The notes: a model not told the origin generated them from the sequence alone. DNA of 64,000 bases from an uncultured Fibrobacter sp. (GCF_947166265.1 NZ_CAMVDO010000001.1:264834-328833), one strand, 5' to 3'. Counted from the stretch's first letter, positions 27,719-36,635 are shown. Numbers and translations: made by a program.

Positions 27719-28423
27719 TTACGTCAGCGAGGCAATTTCTTCTTCGGTCAGGTAGCGCCACCCGCCCTTGCCAAGCGACGAATCCAGCACCACCGGGCCG
27801 ATGGCTTCGCGCTTCAGGGTTTCCACGTGATTCCCCACCGCGGCAAACATGCGGCGAACCTGGTGGTACAGTCCTTCCCCGATCGAGATTAAGACGGAGT
27901 CACCGTCGACCTCGAGGGCCCGTGCAAGCACTGGCCTGCGTTCGTCCTTGAGCATCACGCCGCGAAGGAGTTCCGCCTTCTGTTCCTCGGTAAACGGGCG
28001 CGCAAGCGTCACACGGTACTGCTTGAGGTAGCCTTTCTTGGGGCTTTCCACCTTGTGAATAAAATCGCCCTGGTTCGAGAAAAGCAACAGCCCCGAAGAA
28101 TCCGCATCGAGGCGCCCTACCGTCTGGATTCCCATCGCGGTAAAGCGATCGGGCAACAGTTCAAACACCGACTGGTGGTCGCGGGCATTGTGGCTACATT
28201 CCACGTCGAGCGGCTTGTCCATCATGACGTAGAGCTTTTCTATCGTCGGGACTTCTTCGCCATTCACCGTAATCGATTCCGGGCGTTCCTTGAATTCAAG
28301 AAACGGATCGTCAAGAACCTTGCCATCCAGTTCCACCATGCCCATACGCACCAGGGCACGAGCCTCCTTGCGCGAACCAAAGCCGATAGAGGCCAGCAAC
28401 CTATCCAAAGTCAAAGCAGGCAT
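27719..28423 (-). CDS. RsuA/RluB-type rRNA pseudouridine synthase
   Basis: 234 residues. N-terminal S4 RNA-binding domain (LDRLLASIGFGSRKEARALVRMGMVELDG), then the synthase core with VMMDKPLDVECSHNA, the catalytic Asp in GRLDADSSGLLLFSNQGD, KQYRVTL and GLYHQVRRMFAAVGNHVETLKR. Family members isomerise U516 in 16S or U2605 in 23S rRNA; the sequence favours RsuA. The start overlaps the stop of the upstream gene (TGATG) with GGAGG upstream, so it is translationally coupled to the DUF2953-like membrane protein. Confidence 0.9.
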   Translation of the reverse strand: MPALTLDRLLASIGFGSRKEARALVRMGMVELDGKVLDDPFLEFKERPESITVNGEEVPTIEKLYVMMDKPLDVECSHNARDHQSVFELLPDRFTAMGIQTVGRLDADSSGLLLFSNQGDFIHKVESPKKGYLKQYRVTLARPFTEEQKAELLRGVMLKDERRPVLARALEVDGDSVLISIGEGLYHQVRRMFAAVGNHVETLKREAIGPVVLDSSLGKGGWRYLTEEEIASLT

Positions 28424-29418
28424 CAGTCATCCTCCGACATCATTTTCATAATCTTGTTGCGGATAAATCCAAGTTCCGGAAGCTCACCCGTCTTCAGGAT
28501 ATGGGCACGACGGCGCCAGAACGTATACGCCATCACACCGCCGTAAAAGAGCGTCGTCAAGAAAAGCCCCAAAACTCGGCACAGGTTCACCGAGAACCGA
28601 ACACGCCCTTCCGTGCGCGGTTCATGGTCGTAGGTCCAATCCATCCGAAAATCCCAATCGCCAATGTAGGGGTAACTCTTGAGAAAACCGTTCAAGGCTG
28701 CGGCGTAGCCCATGTGCTGGTATTCCATGCGGATGCCTTCTACAAAGCAACCGACAAAGCGCACCCGGAACAAGCGGAAGAGTGCTGACATCTCATGACG
28801 CACAGCCCACCAGGCACGGGTATCGAATTCGGGAGTCAGGAGAAGCGTCCAGAATTCCTTGTCCGAGAGCGAGCGCTTTTTTGTTTCCTCGTCATCCGGA
28901 ACATCCGTCTTTTTTTCAGGTTCTTCTGCAGCAACCGGCTCCCTGGATTCAGGCATCGTTTCAGGTTCCTTCTTTTCGGGAACTTCCGATTCGACTTCCG
29001 AATCCACCTTCGGGGCGGTTTCCGTTTTGTCTACAGTTTCCTCCGACCGTTCTTTTTCCTGCTCCACTTTCGGAGCGGGTAGTTCGGTTTCCGACGTTTC
29101 TTCGGGCTCGGCTTGTTTAGGAGCATCCGCCTTTTCTACAGAAACGGGGACCTTCGCCACCTCTTCTAGAGCATCCACTTTTTCAGAAGGAGCGTTCTCT
29201 TTTTCGGAGGGAACATCCTCTTTTTCAGAAGGGGTTTCCGCCTTTTCAGAGGGAACTTCCTTGCCAAACTTTTTCTTGTAAGTGTAGAGAGTTTTCTTGA
29301 AAAAAAGGAGATGGACGCACACTCCGTCCAGCCCCGCAGAAAAATCAATCCAAAAAACAAACGGGAAAAACAGGGCGACAAGCGCCAAAGCACAAAGAAC
29401 GCCCAGAACCCAGATCAA
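28423..29418 (-). CDS. DUF2953-like membrane protein with PSEK repeat linker
   Basis: 331 residues from a TTG start with GGAGAA upstream. An N-terminal transmembrane helix (ALALVALFFPFVFWI) is followed by a strand-rich piece, then about 110 residues of Pro/Glu/Lys low complexity including four 7-residue PSEK units. The C-terminal part resembles DUF2953: WWAVRHEMSALFRLFRVRFVGC, YQHMGYAAALNGFLKSYPYIGD and a second hydrophobic helix (VLGLFLTTLFYGGVMAYTF). Function unknown. It lies between mlaC-like and rsuA-like genes with end-to-end spacing. Confidence 0.6.
   Translation of the reverse strand: MIWVLGVLCALALVALFFPFVFWIDFSAGLDGVCVHLLFFKKTLYTYKKKFGKEVPSEKAETPSEKEDVPSEKENAPSEKVDALEEVAKVPVSVEKADAPKQAEPEETSETELPAPKVEQEKERSEETVDKTETAPKVDSEVESEVPEKKEPETMPESREPVAAEEPEKKTDVPDDEETKKRSLSDKEFWTLLLTPEFDTRAWWAVRHEMSALFRLFRVRFVGCFVEGIRMEYQHMGYAAALNGFLKSYPYIGDWDFRMDWTYDHEPRTEGRVRFSVNLCRVLGLFLTTLFYGGVMAYTFWRRRAHILKTGELPELGFIRNKIMKMMSEDD
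29170..29253 (-). repeat. Four tandem 21-bp units encoding PSEK heptads
   Basis: In-frame 21-base repeat coding for PSEKAET, PSEKEDV, PSEKENA and PSEKVDA. Unit length can vary without breaking the frame, so the linker length may differ between strains. Confidence 0.85.
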
Positions 29419-29423
29419 AACGA

Positions 29424-30002
29424 CTAATTCTCCGTTTCGTCAGCCTTCTTGCTGATAATGTCGATCAGTTCGGCAAAGCTCTTGTTCTTGAGAATCTGGC
29501 TGAACTGGTCCTTGTAATTGCGAGCCGTAGAAAGGTCGTCGATCACCAGGTCCCAAGCCTTCCACTTACCGTCAACAAGGCTCATCTTGTATTCCAGAAC
29601 CGATTCCTTCCCCTTGTTCCACAGGTGGGCGACAACGCGGGCTTCGGAATCCCCTTTCATCTTGGCGTTTTCGTAAATCGTAGAATCGGCACGGTAAAGT
29701 TCCAAACGCTTAGCGCTAGAGTTTCGGACCATGCGCTGGAATTCGGCAACGAACTTTTCCAGGGAAGCTTCGTCCTGCGCCTTCCAGTCACTTGCCGAAA
29801 GCGACTTCTTGGCAAGCAATGCAAAATCGAAGGAATCGTTGAGCAGGTTTTTCACGCGCTCCGTTTCCTTGGCGTTTCGGCTAGACTTTTTCAAAAGCGT
29901 CTGCAGTTCCGCATCCTTTTTCTTGATAGCGGCCACGGGATCTTCGGCAGCAAAGGCGACCAAGGACGCGCAGGCAATAGCGATTAAAACTTTCTTGAAC
30001 AT
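29424..30002 (-). CDS. MlaC-like periplasmic lipid-binding protein
   Basis: 192 residues with a signal peptide (MFKKVLIAIACASLVAFA). The MlaC/Ttg2D pattern is present: VKNLLNDSFDFALLAKKSLSASDW, FVAEFQRMVRNSSAKRLELY, ARVVAHLW, DGKWKAWDLVIDDLSTARNYKDQF. It should shuttle phospholipid between outer- and inner-membrane complexes. It lies 16 bases after a TolC-like gene, unlike classical mla operons where it follows mlaFED. AAAGGAGA precedes the start. Confidence 0.85.
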   Translation of the reverse strand: MFKKVLIAIACASLVAFAAEDPVAAIKKKDAELQTLLKKSSRNAKETERVKNLLNDSFDFALLAKKSLSASDWKAQDEASLEKFVAEFQRMVRNSSAKRLELYRADSTIYENAKMKGDSEARVVAHLWNKGKESVLEYKMSLVDGKWKAWDLVIDDLSTARNYKDQFSQILKNKSFAELIDIISKKADETEN

Positions 30003-30018
30003 TTTGTCTCCTTTTAAC

Positions 30019-31380
30019 TCACTGATTCATATAAATCGTATGGAAGTCCTTGAGCGACATCCCCATTTTGGCGATCAGTTGAGCAAATTCCACGTTGTAG
30101 GCACAGACTGCAAAATAGTAATCTTTCAGCATCGTCACATTCTGCGTATAGGCGGATACCAGCTCGCCCGTCTTGGACTTGTCCAGATCGTACTGCATGG
30201 CAGCCCCCTTCAGAATCGATTCCGAGGCACGCAGGCTTTCCGTCAGGGCATCTAGCTTTTCCTTGGCGGCAACCACCTGATAGTACTGTTCTTCGGCACG
30301 CGCCATCAGACCATCCGAAGCATACGACTCTTTCAACTGCAGGGCCCTATAGTCGATTCGGCTTGCGCGGAAACCCTCCCAGTTTTTCCAGAAATTCAGG
30401 TTGTAACGCACCCCGATTCCAATGACACCATCAAGTTTGTTCACGGCATCTTCGGCAAAGGCGTTTTTCTGCAACACGCTACGGTTTCCCGCCCAGCTTT
30501 TCACGTATTCGACTTCACCCATGATAAAGAATTCGGGCGCAAGCTTTGCCTCGGCAAGATCCATTTGTAGGCGACGGGCGCGAAGTCCTGCAGAAAGCTG
30601 ACGCAATTCCGGGTGGTATTTCAGGGTCAGTTCACGCACTTCATCCAGCATCGGCAAAGGTTCCTTTCGCGGAAGCAGGACGGAATCCGATGCTACAAAG
30701 GAGTCATCTTCGTCCAAATTGAGCGAAAAACGAATCGCAAGCACCACGCGACGCATTCCCAGATTCGCCTCGGCAACGCCTTCCTTGACGGTATGCATCT
30801 TGGCCTTGAGATTCAGCAGGTCCATTTGCGAGACATTCGGATCATCGTCGTCCAAAGCCTCTTCGAGCTTTTCGTAGGCTTCGTCCACCTTGGATTTAGC
30901 ATCGTCTGCAATGCGGATCATTTCTTTGGCCAGCAGGTAGTTGTAGTAATAGGTCTGCAGTTCCACGTCTTTCTTGTGGACCTGATTTTCGATATCGAAC
31001 GACTTCTGCTGAACATCGGCTTCGAGAGCCATTTTACCGGCGCGGTACTGCCCTAGGTTTAAAGGCTGGATAAATTTCGCCTGCACCCCCCAGTACGGCC
31101 CCATCTTGGAAAAGTCATAGACATCGACCGTGTCACCATCCTGAAGTTCTTCCTTTAAGCCAGGCGCAGGACCAACCATCATCGTCACGTTAAAGGTCGG
31201 GAGAATGGCTTCGGCCTTGAGTCTCGCAATCTGGTTTTTCTTGGCCTCGGTTCCGTGCTGCAGTTCCTTTACCTGCGGATCTTTGGCAAGGCCTTCTTCT
31301 ACAAATCGCATCAGGTCGTACCGGATTTCACCGGCAAGCGAAAGCGATGCGCAGATTAGAATGAAAAGCACTCGGAACAT
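30019..31380 (-). CDS. TolC family outer-membrane efflux protein
   Basis: 453 residues with a short signal peptide (MFRVLFILICASLSLAG). Two similar halves of long amphipathic helices and short strands, as in TolC: KELQHGTEAKKNQIARLKAEAILPTFNV and KYHPELRQLSAGLRARRLQMDLAEAKLAPEFFI. It forms a trimeric outer-membrane channel. The neighbours are MlaC-like, so it may serve lipid traffic rather than drug efflux, but this is inference. TAAATT ends 7 bases before the ATG and there is no Shine-Dalgarno. Confidence 0.85.
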   Translation of the reverse strand: MFRVLFILICASLSLAGEIRYDLMRFVEEGLAKDPQVKELQHGTEAKKNQIARLKAEAILPTFNVTMMVGPAPGLKEELQDGDTVDVYDFSKMGPYWGVQAKFIQPLNLGQYRAGKMALEADVQQKSFDIENQVHKKDVELQTYYYNYLLAKEMIRIADDAKSKVDEAYEKLEEALDDDDPNVSQMDLLNLKAKMHTVKEGVAEANLGMRRVVLAIRFSLNLDEDDSFVASDSVLLPRKEPLPMLDEVRELTLKYHPELRQLSAGLRARRLQMDLAEAKLAPEFFIMGEVEYVKSWAGNRSVLQKNAFAEDAVNKLDGVIGIGVRYNLNFWKNWEGFRASRIDYRALQLKESYASDGLMARAEEQYYQVVAAKEKLDALTESLRASESILKGAAMQYDLDKSKTGELVSAYTQNVTMLKDYYFAVCAYNVEFAQLIAKMGMSLKDFHTIYMNQ

Positions 31381-31431
31381 GCGCTATAATTTAGTAAAAT
31401 AGTTTTAGATGCGGTAAACACCCATCGCCCG

Positions 31432-32133
31432 TTATTGACCGCTTGTCTCTAAAAAGTCGATACGAGTCAAGTTTCTGTACTTGGCGACAACATGTTCGTA
31501 ATAGCGCGTCGGAAGCGGTTTCCCAGATTCTAGCATACGGTCTACCGCCGAATGTCCTAAGTTGTATGCAATCAGGGCGTCTTTCCAGTTGCCGTATTTC
31601 GAAATGAGGCGGATCAGGTACGCCGTACCCACCGTCACGTTAATTTCCGGCTTGAGCAGGTCTTCTTCAGTTTCGATACTCAGCCCAAAATGCGCCCCCA
31701 TTTTCTTTGCCGTTTCAAGCTTAATTTGCATAAGCCCAAGCGCCCCCGAATACGCCCCCGACTGTTTACGTCCACGCGCCTTGGGGTTTCCGTGGCTTTC
31801 CTGTGCCACCACCGACAAAATCAGGAGAGGATCGGTCGCATAGGATCTCGATATTTGCCATATTTGCTCCGTGAGCATTTCGCGCTGTTCTTCGGTCAAG
31901 CGATTCTTGGAAAGGTAGGCAAGCGCCTTGTCGATTTTGACGTAGTCCACCGTCCACTTGCCCCACTTGTTCAGTTGTTCCAAATCACCGCGCAAGGCCG
32001 TTTCCTGAAAAGCGAGGTCACGAAGTTCCGCCTGGCGGGCAAACCAATACGACACAAAGAGCCCAAGCGCCCCGAAACAAAAAACGAGGGCAACCGCAAA
32101 CGAAATCGTCGAGATGTGGAAATTACTTTTCAC
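31432..32133 (-). CDS. Membrane-anchored lytic transglycosylase (SLT domain)
   Basis: 233 residues from a GTG start. One N-terminal signal anchor (ISFAVALVFCFGALGLFVSYWF), then an SLT domain with the catalytic Glu in VAQESHGNP, GALGLMQIKLETAK, NVTVGTAYLIRLISKYGNWKDALIAYNLG. It cleaves peptidoglycan glycan strands to form anhydro-muropeptides. The gene overlaps the end of the STAS-like membrane protein gene by 11 bases, so the two are coupled. Confidence 0.9.
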   Translation of the reverse strand: MKSNFHISTISFAVALVFCFGALGLFVSYWFARQAELRDLAFQETALRGDLEQLNKWGKWTVDYVKIDKALAYLSKNRLTEEQREMLTEQIWQISRSYATDPLLILSVVAQESHGNPKARGRKQSGAYSGALGLMQIKLETAKKMGAHFGLSIETEEDLLKPEINVTVGTAYLIRLISKYGNWKDALIAYNLGHSAVDRMLESGKPLPTRYYEHVVAKYRNLTRIDFLETSGQ

Positions 32134-32812
32134 GCCTGGTATTCTCTAGGTATTCCAGATACCCGACCCAATCCTGAATCAGCCCAAAAGAACTGAGCAT
32201 CGTCGTGTCTTGAACGACACCTAACTTGCGGAGCGGACCGATCGAGGATTCCAGTTTATCGATTTCCTTGATATAGCGGTCTTTCTGGTTCTGAAGTGCA
32301 ATAATCTGCGCCTGCTTATCGGAAAGTTCTCGCCCCTGCGTCGATATGATTATCAACAACGTAACTACCCAGCCCAGAATCAACGATAAGAAAGCCACCG
32401 CCACGCCGGAACTGACCGTAATACCGGAGCGGAGTCCATAATGCAGGCCAATCTGTTGCAGCTGTTTCTTGGTTCCCGATTTCTTGTAGGCGTTACGATT
32501 TTCGTACACCTCGAAAATGTTAAGGTATTTGGAGAAATAGTCCTCGAGTTCTTCCGAATCAAATATTAGAATCAGCGTAGACTTTTGCGACTTGACGCGG
32601 CTCAGGAGTTCCAGGAAAACATCCAGGTAGCGGTCGCTTGAAAAGTGTGCGTTCTGAAGATTCAAAAAGAAAAAGCAGCCTGGGCCATCGACAAGCATAT
32701 CGAGTTTTTCACGCACCGCCGAAAGCTGGGCCACGCCGAGCGAACCCGACAAGGTCAGTTCCACGTCGTTTCCGCGCGATTCCACCTGGATGTCAATCAG
32801 ATCGGATTTCAT
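32123..32812 (-). CDS. STAS-like membrane protein with coiled coil
   Basis: 229 residues. The first 105 residues resemble a STAS/anti-anti-sigma fold (VELTLSGSLGVAQLSAVREKLDMLV, CFFFLNLQNAHFSSDRYLDVFLELL, STLILIFDSEELEDYFSKYL) but lack the conserved phosphorylated Ser motif. One transmembrane helix (VAVAFLSLILGWVVTLLIII) and a coiled coil (QAQIIALQNQKDRYIKEIDKLESSI) follow, ending outside. The architecture suggests signalling across the membrane or scaffolding of the lytic transglycosylase encoded in overlap. Ribosome site AAGAGGTGA; gap to the previous gene 3 bases. Confidence 0.6.
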   Translation of the reverse strand: MKSDLIDIQVESRGNDVELTLSGSLGVAQLSAVREKLDMLVDGPGCFFFLNLQNAHFSSDRYLDVFLELLSRVKSQKSTLILIFDSEELEDYFSKYLNIFEVYENRNAYKKSGTKKQLQQIGLHYGLRSGITVSSGVAVAFLSLILGWVVTLLIIISTQGRELSDKQAQIIALQNQKDRYIKEIDKLESSIGPLRKLGVVQDTTMLSSFGLIQDWVGYLEYLENTRREK

Positions 32813-32815
32813 GCG

Positions 32816-34672
32816 TCACCTCTTGGAAATATGGACCGTCAGCTGGATGTCCGTTGAAACGCCCTCGGAAAGCGACATTTTCCAGAACGGGAAAATGCGG
32901 ATTCCCTGCAAGGCTTCGGGTGCGGCGAGCGCGGATGCCCCGAATATCGGGGAGACCAGGAGCGAAGCCCTGGTCTTGAAATCAAGGCAGACGCGACATT
33001 CCGTGACACAATCCTTGATTTCAATCCGCGCGGCATCGGGGAATATCAGCGGATCAGAGAAGTTAAACTTGAGCGGAGCGCCGTCAACAACAATGTCCTT
33101 TCCCGTGGTACCGCAAGCGAGCAGTCCCGTTTCAAGGAGCGTTCCGAAAAATCCCTTGCGAGTTTCAGAGGACTCGCTAAAAATCCTGTACGTGAGGCCA
33201 AATTCAGAACCCGCCGCCGAAAGTTCGAAAGTCTTTTCAACAAGAAGGCGGCCTTCTCCAGATTTTTCCTGGGGATCCACCTGAAGCAGCTGGATATCCG
33301 TACCGGCATCGTGACGACGAATCTGGTAATCAAACGGATTGAGCAATACGCCTTCGCGGTCCGAAAGCAACTGGTCCAGCTTGGGAGCGGCAAGTTCCAC
33401 GTTCGGAAGCACAAAGTCCAGGAATCCGACCGCAGGGTCGCCATCGTCGCGCCACGAGCTCAACAGATTATTTTCGGAGTCCTTCGCATTCAAGATGTGG
33501 AGGATTCCTCCCATAAAGTAATCCAGCAGGAATGAATACGAATGATTTTCCGCCCAGATAAACTTGCGACCTTCGAGCATGAAGTCCGCGATATCCAGGC
33601 GGATGCCGTCAAACGACGCAAGCTCGGTCAGGCGATTGGCCGCCTGAAGCAAGAAACGAGAACCCCACCAGCGCACCATGGGAGTACGCATGCCTTCGCT
33701 GTCCTGCATATCGCGGTAATAGATTGGCGACATCGCCGGCATGAGCATCTGGTAAATTTCAAGCTGTTCATGCCCCTTCAAGGAATCTTTCGCACGGTGG
33801 AAAAGCGACAGAAGCGTCTTGTGCAGCAGATTGACTTCGGGCCTTCGAATGAGCAGTTCGCGGCAGGTTTTCGCCGTAGCGGGGAGTCCAATTTTTCTCC
33901 CTGCCGAAAGCAGGAAACTGAGGCGGCCTTCCGAACTCTGCTCACTCACAACGCTTGCGACCGTCCGCGTTTCAAGTTCGTTCGTTTCGACAAAATCGAT
34001 CAATCGTTCAAAAAAGGGAATGATGTCTCCGGGCTGCGGCGGAATATCCAATCCGACAACGGCTGTCTTTCCGCTGCGGCAATACGGTTCCGCAATTTCT
34101 TGCCACCTAAAATCATCGTTAGAAATGGCCTTGGACAATTTTTCCGACACGGGAACGACCCTCAAGAAGGCACCCTTGTCTTCGACGGAATACCATCCCG
34201 AAACCGACGTGGTACGGCCCAAGGCATCCTGAAGCGAAGCTTCCTGCACCAGGGCGTATTCAAAACGGTATTCCTCCAAAAGGTCGGTCATTTCCATTTC
34301 CCAGACCATCGAGGAATTGAAATATCCCGTCGGTTCGACATCGAACATTTTCCACAGAAGCCTTTCATGCTGCTTGAGTTGCATCGACTGCAGCTCTTCG
34401 GGGAAAAGCGGAAGCATCGGATCGTAATAGCCGCCCCCCAGAAGTTCAAGTTTTCCCTTTTCGATTGCCTTGCGCATTTTTTCGATTGCCTGCGACCGCG
34501 CCACCTTGCCCACCGCTTCGAGCGTCGGGCCATCCATAAACAAGGAAAAGCGCACCTTGCCCGAATCCAGCATCTTGACGACACCCGACAACAGATTTTC
34601 GGCAACGGCAGAAAGCTTGGCGTATGCCGTCGACGGCGGCAACTGCAAAACAAAAGACAGGGACGGTTTCAT
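32816..34672 (-). CDS. GH57-like protein, probably without glycosidase activity
   Basis: 618 residues from ATG 34672; an open extension upstream overlaps the neighbouring gene and is not used. The N-terminal barrel follows GH57 4-alpha-glucanotransferases: FSLFMDGPTLEAV, KLELLGGGYYDPMLPLFPEELQSMQL, then VWEMEMTDLLEEYRFEYALV. The HNHQP motif is replaced by LQLPPS. By my alignment the nucleophile Glu falls on a Ser of FNSSMVWE and the acid/base in the HDDGE motif is not retained. The C-terminal half is beta-rich as in DUF1925/1926. It lies in an envelope operon, suggesting a binding or structural role. Confidence 0.6.
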   Translation of the reverse strand: MKPSLSFVLQLPPSTAYAKLSAVAENLLSGVVKMLDSGKVRFSLFMDGPTLEAVGKVARSQAIEKMRKAIEKGKLELLGGGYYDPMLPLFPEELQSMQLKQHERLLWKMFDVEPTGYFNSSMVWEMEMTDLLEEYRFEYALVQEASLQDALGRTTSVSGWYSVEDKGAFLRVVPVSEKLSKAISNDDFRWQEIAEPYCRSGKTAVVGLDIPPQPGDIIPFFERLIDFVETNELETRTVASVVSEQSSEGRLSFLLSAGRKIGLPATAKTCRELLIRRPEVNLLHKTLLSLFHRAKDSLKGHEQLEIYQMLMPAMSPIYYRDMQDSEGMRTPMVRWWGSRFLLQAANRLTELASFDGIRLDIADFMLEGRKFIWAENHSYSFLLDYFMGGILHILNAKDSENNLLSSWRDDGDPAVGFLDFVLPNVELAAPKLDQLLSDREGVLLNPFDYQIRRHDAGTDIQLLQVDPQEKSGEGRLLVEKTFELSAAGSEFGLTYRIFSESSETRKGFFGTLLETGLLACGTTGKDIVVDGAPLKFNFSDPLIFPDAARIEIKDCVTECRVCLDFKTRASLLVSPIFGASALAAPEALQGIRIFPFWKMSLSEGVSTDIQLTVHISKR

Positions 34673-34701
34673 AGAGGAAAGAATAGTAAATTCGGAAAAC
34701 T

Positions 34702-35775
34702 TTAAGATTTTTTCGGCGGGAATACGTCTTTCTGGGCGGTCACATGGGGCAAGAACCTTTTCATGAGCGGGATAAGGCCAAGATAAAGAAGCATTGTCCC
34801 CCCGAACACGACGGCAAGCGAAACGGAACGGGGCCAATGCACATGACTTTCTCGCAAGATCCTGATGATAATCCACTGGATCCAGCCATGCGTCACAAGG
34901 ATCATAATGGAATAGCGGCCAAAATAGGAAACGAGCGGCACCTTACCGATGGCCTTCGACAAGAAAAGCACTCCAAGCGTGCCGAGAATTCCACTCAAGT
35001 AAACCTGCCATACGGGAATCCAGTAACGGTTGCTCACGTAGCTCACCGATTCGGGCGGAGCCTTGAGCGACAGTGCGGCGACGATTCCAAAACAAACTAA
35101 CGCTACCGGGATATTCCAGCGGTCATACCGGGAAGGTGCCAGGATTTGGGTGTAGCGGAAAGCCGCATGCCCCGCACAGAAATATGGAACCGTAGCAAGC
35201 GACGACGCCAGGAACAAGGGCAACTTTATTCCGTAACGCCCCAGCAAAAATCCAACCATTCCTAGGAATATCGAAAGCACCACTAAAGACGCGGTCGCGT
35301 AACGCGGGAATTTTTTCGCCACGACCTTTTTCGAGACCAGGTACAAAGCATAAAACAGGAGGTTCGCCCAGAACAGGCTCAACAGGAACCATATCGGAAT
35401 GTTCGGGAACGACTGTTTCCACACAAACGAAAACCACACCCCTGCACCGGGACTTGCCCGCAAATGAAAATAATGCAATACGAACGGGAATATGCACGAA
35501 AGCGTCACAAAGAAAAACGCAAACGGTATCAAGAGCTTATTGACCTTGCGCAAGCAAAAGTCAAAGAAACCGGCGTATTCCTTAAAAAAAAGACCCGACA
35601 GGAAAAAATACAGCGGCATCCGAAAAGACGACACGGCCTCTTTAAGCGGATACGTTTCGAGCCCCCAGGTACTTGCCACATGGTGCCAGACCACAAACAT
35701 AATGCAAAAGCCCTTGGCCAAATCGACAAAGGCGAATCGCGGCTTTGCAGCAGATGTCAGCACGGGAGAATCCAT
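34702..35775 (-). CDS. Acyltransferase 3 family membrane protein
   Basis: 357 residues with about ten hydrophobic helices. The N-terminus carries the AT3 signature: RFAFVDLAKGFCIMFVVWHHVAS with the catalytic His in the WHH, followed by FRMPLYFFLSGLFF. Such proteins O-acylate sugars of lipopolysaccharide, capsule or peptidoglycan at the membrane. It lies between a cytoplasmic hydrolase gene and the GH57-like gene on the same strand, next to the polysaccharide export cluster. A GGAAGG lies 14 bases before the ATG. Confidence 0.87.
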   Translation of the reverse strand: MDSPVLTSAAKPRFAFVDLAKGFCIMFVVWHHVASTWGLETYPLKEAVSSFRMPLYFFLSGLFFKEYAGFFDFCLRKVNKLLIPFAFFFVTLSCIFPFVLHYFHLRASPGAGVWFSFVWKQSFPNIPIWFLLSLFWANLLFYALYLVSKKVVAKKFPRYATASLVVLSIFLGMVGFLLGRYGIKLPLFLASSLATVPYFCAGHAAFRYTQILAPSRYDRWNIPVALVCFGIVAALSLKAPPESVSYVSNRYWIPVWQVYLSGILGTLGVLFLSKAIGKVPLVSYFGRYSIMILVTHGWIQWIIIRILRESHVHWPRSVSLAVVFGGTMLLYLGLIPLMKRFLPHVTAQKDVFPPKKS

Positions 35776-35813
35776 ACCGTCTTAAAAACCTTCCTGACGT
35801 AATCGAGCGGCTT

Positions 35814-36623
35814 TTATCTTTCCAGAAAATCAAAGATGCGTTTCTTGTAGTCGCTCAATTCATCGAATACGGCGTGTCCACAATCTTCGTATATGTAAGA
35901 TTCGCAAGGAACCCCTTCGGCCTTTAACTTGTCCGCAAGCTTTACGGATGCCTCGCACGTTGTGACACGGTCTTTACCCGCCCCGAGAACAAGCGTCGGA
36001 CACTTGATTTTTCCAAGGTCGTCGTAGGTGTTCACGAAATCGCAGGCATGCGCGAATATGGCGAAATTGTCCATTTCGGCATCCGTGACGACCTCGTACA
36101 TAGCCATCAGCGCACGACGGTAACGTGCCGCGAATTTTTCGGAAAAGCAGTTGTCTATAAACGATTCGACCAGTTCGCTCGCCTTGTGGGCCTCGGCGAG
36201 GCGCGCCCAGTTACCGATCGTTTCCAGCTGCAGGGGTTCCGCACACGAAGTCGACGAGCCGAGAACAAGCTTTCTTACAACCTGCGGATAACGAATCGCG
36301 ATGTACTGAGCAATCATCCCCCCTTGCGACACGCCGAAGATATCGGCTTTTTCGATTCCGATTACCTTGAGAGCTGCCACCTGGTCGTCTGCCATCTGTT
36401 CGAGCGAATAACCTTTCTCAGCCCCTTTTTTACGATCGAAAAAATAGAGCGTATAGTCATTCAGAAAAACCTTATAGGGAACGCTGAAGGAATTCGCATA
36501 ATTCAAGGGATCCTTGATGGAAATTCCGGGGATAATCACCAGCGGCTTTTCGCCAGAACCAATCTTGGCGTAATCCATTTCGAAAGAGTCCGTACGGACA
36601 GTATGTACAAGAGAATCGCTCAT
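35814..36623 (-). CDS. Cytoplasmic alpha/beta hydrolase
   Basis: 269 residues from ATG 36623; the conserved fold starts at once (VHTVRTDSFEMDYAKIGSGEKPLVIIPGI) and an earlier in-frame ATG at 36680 adds 19 residues derived from repetitive intergenic DNA. Nucleophile elbow GVSQGGMIAQYIAIRYP with Ser near residue 103, Asp in LGAGKDRVTT and His in CGHAVFDE complete a triad. No signal peptide. Substrate unknown; esterase or ester/lactone hydrolase. No Shine-Dalgarno and TATATT 6 bases upstream. Confidence 0.8.
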   Translation of the reverse strand: MSDSLVHTVRTDSFEMDYAKIGSGEKPLVIIPGISIKDPLNYANSFSVPYKVFLNDYTLYFFDRKKGAEKGYSLEQMADDQVAALKVIGIEKADIFGVSQGGMIAQYIAIRYPQVVRKLVLGSSTSCAEPLQLETIGNWARLAEAHKASELVESFIDNCFSEKFAARYRRALMAMYEVVTDAEMDNFAIFAHACDFVNTYDDLGKIKCPTLVLGAGKDRVTTCEASVKLADKLKAEGVPCESYIYEDCGHAVFDELSDYKKRIFDFLER

Positions 36624-36629
36624 AGCTGA

Positions 36630-36635
36630 AATATA
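36630..36635 (-). promoter_or_regulatory. -10-like box set for leaderless start of hydrolase gene
   Basis: Minus strand TATATT, TCAGCT, ATG at 36623: 6-base gap. It is flanked upstream by three copies of the direct repeat AGTTACTAG (plus-strand reading, 36634-36664). Confidence 0.45.

Noticed and set aside
28859..29281. Ser-rich 140-codon plus-strand frame
   Set aside because: It is the complement of the PSEK/Glu-rich linker; Ser arises from reverse reading of Glu and Lys codons.
34673..34876. 68-residue N-terminal extension of the GH57-like protein
   Set aside because: It overlaps the end of the acyltransferase gene, has no homology-like pattern, and the fold begins at MKPSLSF.
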